Below, piece after piece: positions 61,043-64,000 of a stretch of 64,000 bases of DNA. The translations under genes and the position numbers were made by a program. The stretch is from Planctobacterium sp965279005 (lineage in GTDB: Bacteria; Pseudomonadota; Gammaproteobacteria; Enterobacterales; Alteromonadaceae). How positions within the stretch are numbered: the stretch's first letter is position 1; the number at the start of each line of letters is the position of its first letter. The notes beneath the pieces are model-generated. The model was not told the DNA's origin, made no database searches, and saw only the letters and a program-made list of their open reading frames with translations. The stretch lies in NCBI GenBank assembly GCA_965279005.1, contig CBDIHK010000029.1, forward strand, positions 634,250 through 698,249. Reading direction: 5' to 3'.

Positions 61043-64000
61043 CTAGCTTTGCTTGTCTTTTAAGACGCCGACTAATAGCGCAGGTAAGAAAGTTAAGGTC
61101 AGCAGCATAGAACAGAAAATTCCACCGAGTACAATGATGCCAACACCTCGGTACAGCTCTGTGCCTTCGCCGGGGATCACCACCAGCGGAGCCAGACCCA
61201 GTATCGTAGTGGAAGTGGACATCAGTATCGGCGTAAGCCGCTTGGCCACTGCCTGGCGCACAGCATCCTGCGCTTTTAACCCGGCTTCCATAATGTTCTT
61301 TCGGGTTTGCTCCACTATCAAAATTGGATTGTTTACCACGGTTCCCAGAAGTATCAAAAAGCCCAACATGGTGATCATATCAAAGGGTTGGTGGAAACCA
61401 CCGAGGACACTGCCAAAGCCATTGACCATGATCAACCCGAGCAAGCCACCCGCCATGCCCAAGGGCACCGTCGCCATAATAAATAACGGATAATGCCAAT
61501 GTTTGAAAATGGCGACCAGCAACAAATAGGTTATGGCCAAGGCGATGAGGAAGTTGCTAGACAAGGAGGCTTTGGTTGCCTGAAGTTGGTCGGCCGCACC
61601 ACTAACGCTGACTTTAATACCTTGGGCAATTTCGCCTTGTTGCCACAAAGCTGGCAGCAGTTCATTGCGCACTTGCTGCTCGGCAGTTTCTAGCGCCACA
61701 TCCCTAGGCGGAATAATATAAACCGTCACAGTACGGTTGCCATCGACCCGGCGCAGGCTATTGGAGTTTTTGCTTTCCACTAGGTCTGCCAAGGCTTTTA
61801 ACGGCAATACCCCACCTTGCGGGGTTACCAAAGGTGCATTCGCTAATTGCTCAATGGTCTGGTTACTGCCAGCACCGCTGAACAAAAATATATCCACCTT
61901 ATCATCGTTTAAAATGAACTCATCAACAAAGGCGCCATCACTCATTGCTGCCACCGAATAACCAAAATCGCGGTTGCCAATACCAAGCTCATCCAGGCGC
62001 TTCCACCTGGGTTGGATCTCAATAAGCGGCTGGGTCAGGGTCAAGGAGCCAGGATCTGAATTGATTTGCGGATTATCAAATTGAATTTCGGCTTGGCGGT
62101 AGACAGCTTCTGCGGCTTGGTAGAGCTGCTGCATATTAACGCCTGAAATATCCACAGCCACAGCTCGGGAGCCACCATCGTTGCTGGAAATAATTGATCC
62201 CCTTGAGGAAAAAGCCCGCATCTGGTCATAGCTTCTGAATTTCTCGGTGATTTTGTCCATCATGACATTGATCAGCGCCGGGTCTTTAGGTGCACTTAAA
62301 AACCAAATACGCCCTACCGACACCGACATCATATAATAGTCCAGTGGCGGCATTTCGCCTTCCACGTAGTCATTTTCATCTATATCCAGGTATGGGTTGA
62401 AATAGACAATCAACTCGTCGGCGATTTTGCGCATCTCAGACAAGTTGTAATTCGGCGGCGCAATCATAATGCTAAACGCCTTGGGTTCTTCACCTTCCGG
62501 CAAATATTCAGCCGCTGGCATCAATAGATAGGCAGCCCCTAAAATCGCCACTGCAATAACCGCTACCTGCACCCTGGCTTTTTGCACACCCTGGGTGAAT
62601 AGATCCGTAAGCCGCAACCACTGCTTGGAAAAGCGCGTATCATGGGCGCTACTCAGCTCTTTATTTTTTGCCAGTTTGGCTAAACTCACAGGCACTACAA
62701 ATACCGCAACCATCATTGAGGCCACAATGGCGCCAGAAATAGCAATGGCAATGTCAGAATACAGCTGACCAGCTTCTTCCTGTACAAACAGCACAGGTGC
62801 AAACACCATCACCGTGGTGGCAGTTGATGCCAATACCGCAGGCCACACTTCGGTAACACCCGCAATTGCCGCTTTCAGTTTAGAGGTACCTTTGCGGTAA
62901 GCCTGGACAATGGACTCTAGCACCACAATGGTATTGTCCACCGTCATACCAATGGCGAATGCCACACCCGCCAGGGAAATAACATTGATGGTGCGCCCTG
63001 CCAGGCTAAGCGCGACAAAAGCGGCAATGGTACAGATGGGGATACCCATAACGCCAACAAGGGTTGCCCAGCCCGAACGCAAAAACAGGTACATAACGGC
63101 TGTGGCCAACATGGCACCTAAAAACAGGTTAAACCAAACGTTTTTCAAGGAGTCTTGCACATATTGCACGTCGTCCCCCATCAGGATCATTTCCAGCCCC
63201 ATTTTGCTTTAACAGCTGGCCATTGAGCTCTTCAACGATTTCGAGGATCCGGTGTTTGATATCAATTACATTAGAGCCGCTTTCCCGCTGTACTCGCAGC
63301 ATCAAATTGCGTTCGCCACCAAAGTAGGACAAACCACGCACTTCAAAATGATCCAATTCCACTGAGGCCAAGTCGCGCAGGTACACCACTTCCTCGCCGA
63401 CCCGCTTTATCTCTAGATTTCGGATTTCGTCAAGCTGCTCAAAGCGCCCCACTACGCGGATTAGGTAGCGGCTTTCGCCACTTTCAATATCACCGGCAGA
63501 GGCATCACGGTTGCGGTCGCGCACCGCGTCACGGATCTGGTTCAGGGTAATCCCTCTTTGGGCGAGCTTAGCCACATCTACTTTAATTTGGATCTGCCTG
63601 GGTGCACCGCCACTGACCCCTATTTCAGAGACACCGGGTACGCTTTCCATCCTTGGCCGCACAAAGTCTTCGGCAAAGTCGCGCAATAGATCCACATCCA
63701 ACTGCAAGGGATTGCCCGACACCGGCCGCAATGCAAAAAACATAAACGCATTGCTAGAAAAGGAGCTGGAAAACAGCCGTGGTTGATCTACGTTTTCCGG
63801 GTAGGATGGCACCTGGCTCAAGGCGTTGTTGACCCGGATCAGGGCATCATTGACGTCGACACCAAAAGGGAATTCCAGCTCAATATTGGCCTGCCCCATT
63901 TCCGCATAAGAAACCATACGGGTGAGGTTGGGAAGGGATCGCAAAATAACGCTCTTGTTCAATCAGGATTTCCTTTTCAACATCTTGCGGCGTCGCGCCT
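61043..64000 (-). pseudogene. RND-family efflux permease with two frameshifts, cut by the window edge
   Basis: Read right to left, the gene starts beyond the window (GATPQDVEKEILIEQ), changes frame near 63945-63950, continues (RSLPNLTRMVSYAEMGQAN ... IVEELNGQLLKQNG), and changes frame again at a run of four Cs at 63197-63200. It then runs on to the stop at 61043. Each shift is explained by one extra base. The restored protein has the RND layout: porter domain, the membrane motif GMTVDNTIVVLES and a second multi-helix half ending LLVGVLKDKQS. The second acidic residue of the usual VDD proton-relay pair is Asn. It would be an HAE1-like drug or envelope-compound pump; as sequenced it is broken. 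Confidence 0.75.

Noticed and set aside
63129..63962. A separate gene for the N-terminal half of the RND pump, or programmed frameshifting
   Set aside because: The two halves join smoothly with one base removed at a C4 run, and there is no slippery heptamer or downstream stimulatory structure that I can see.
1..64000. CRISPR array, tRNA or rRNA genes
   Set aside because: No regularly spaced short repeats, cloverleaf-like segments or rRNA-like sequence were seen on either strand by eye.

Overview
The window looks like the chromosome of a marine, polysaccharide-degrading gammaproteobacterium, probably of the Alteromonadales/Cellvibrionales type. The reasons are the large TonB-dependent receptors, the receptor / tryptophan-halogenase-like / SapC / JmjC-cupin block, the LytTR two-component pair beside a sugar porter, and the abundance of beta-glucan enzymes. 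No rRNA, tRNA or CRISPR array is visible. All family calls were made by reading the translated sequence; no database search was run.

Layout. 0-9.7 kb: a decayed ORF, a DUF4287-type protein, a ceramidase-like membrane protein, a small lipoprotein, a LytS/LytTR two-component pair divergent from an MFS sugar porter, an alpha/beta hydrolase plus B3-like metallo-beta-lactamase-fold pair, a periplasmic binding protein and a LiaF-like protein. 9.9-33.1 kb and 42.1-47.9 kb form a split laminarin (beta-1,3-glucan) utilisation locus. It holds a cytoplasmic beta-1,3-glucan phosphorylase (GH149/GH161 type), two cytoplasmic GH17 enzymes, a GH16 lipoprotein with four tandem accessory modules, a second secreted GH16, a TonB receptor with halogenase/SapC/cupin partners, a lipoprotein GH3, a GPH-type sugar symporter and two cytoplasmic GH3 enzymes. 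The inferred flow is extracellular cleavage by GH16, outer-membrane uptake by the TonB receptor, periplasmic trimming by the GH3 lipoprotein, import by the GPH symporter, and cytoplasmic phosphorolysis or hydrolysis by the phosphorylase, GH17 and GH3 enzymes.

The most unusual part is an AT-rich island at about 33.5-40.1 kb inserted in this locus. It encodes a 115-residue peptide with a 15-residue double-glycine leader laid out like that of microcin V, a secreted M23 peptidase, a small multi-membrane-span protein (candidate immunity protein), a HlyD/CvaA-like fusion protein and a C39-peptidase ABC exporter (CvaB-like). The exporter gene is interrupted by an ISAs1-family element with a target duplication, and removing the element plus one target copy restores a 723-codon frame. 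A complete and a truncated copy of one secreted-protein gene flank the island as direct repeats. I read this as an undescribed class II microcin-like system, currently disabled or reduced by the IS.

From 48.3 kb on there is an orphan sdhCD pair (no sdhAB; both haem-b axial histidines replaced), an iron-regulated siderophore receptor with a Fur box, a PDZ protein, a serine beta-lactamase-family hydrolase divergent from a CadC-like regulator with a TolB-like propeller, a DUF4920 protein, a methyltransferase-like protein without its SAM motif, and an enoyl-CoA hydratase / 2,4-dienoyl-CoA-reductase-like operon behind a PsrA-like palindrome. The window ends with a repeat-containing protein of unknown function, a 54-residue glycine-rich membrane protein and a frameshifted RND efflux pump cut by the window edge.
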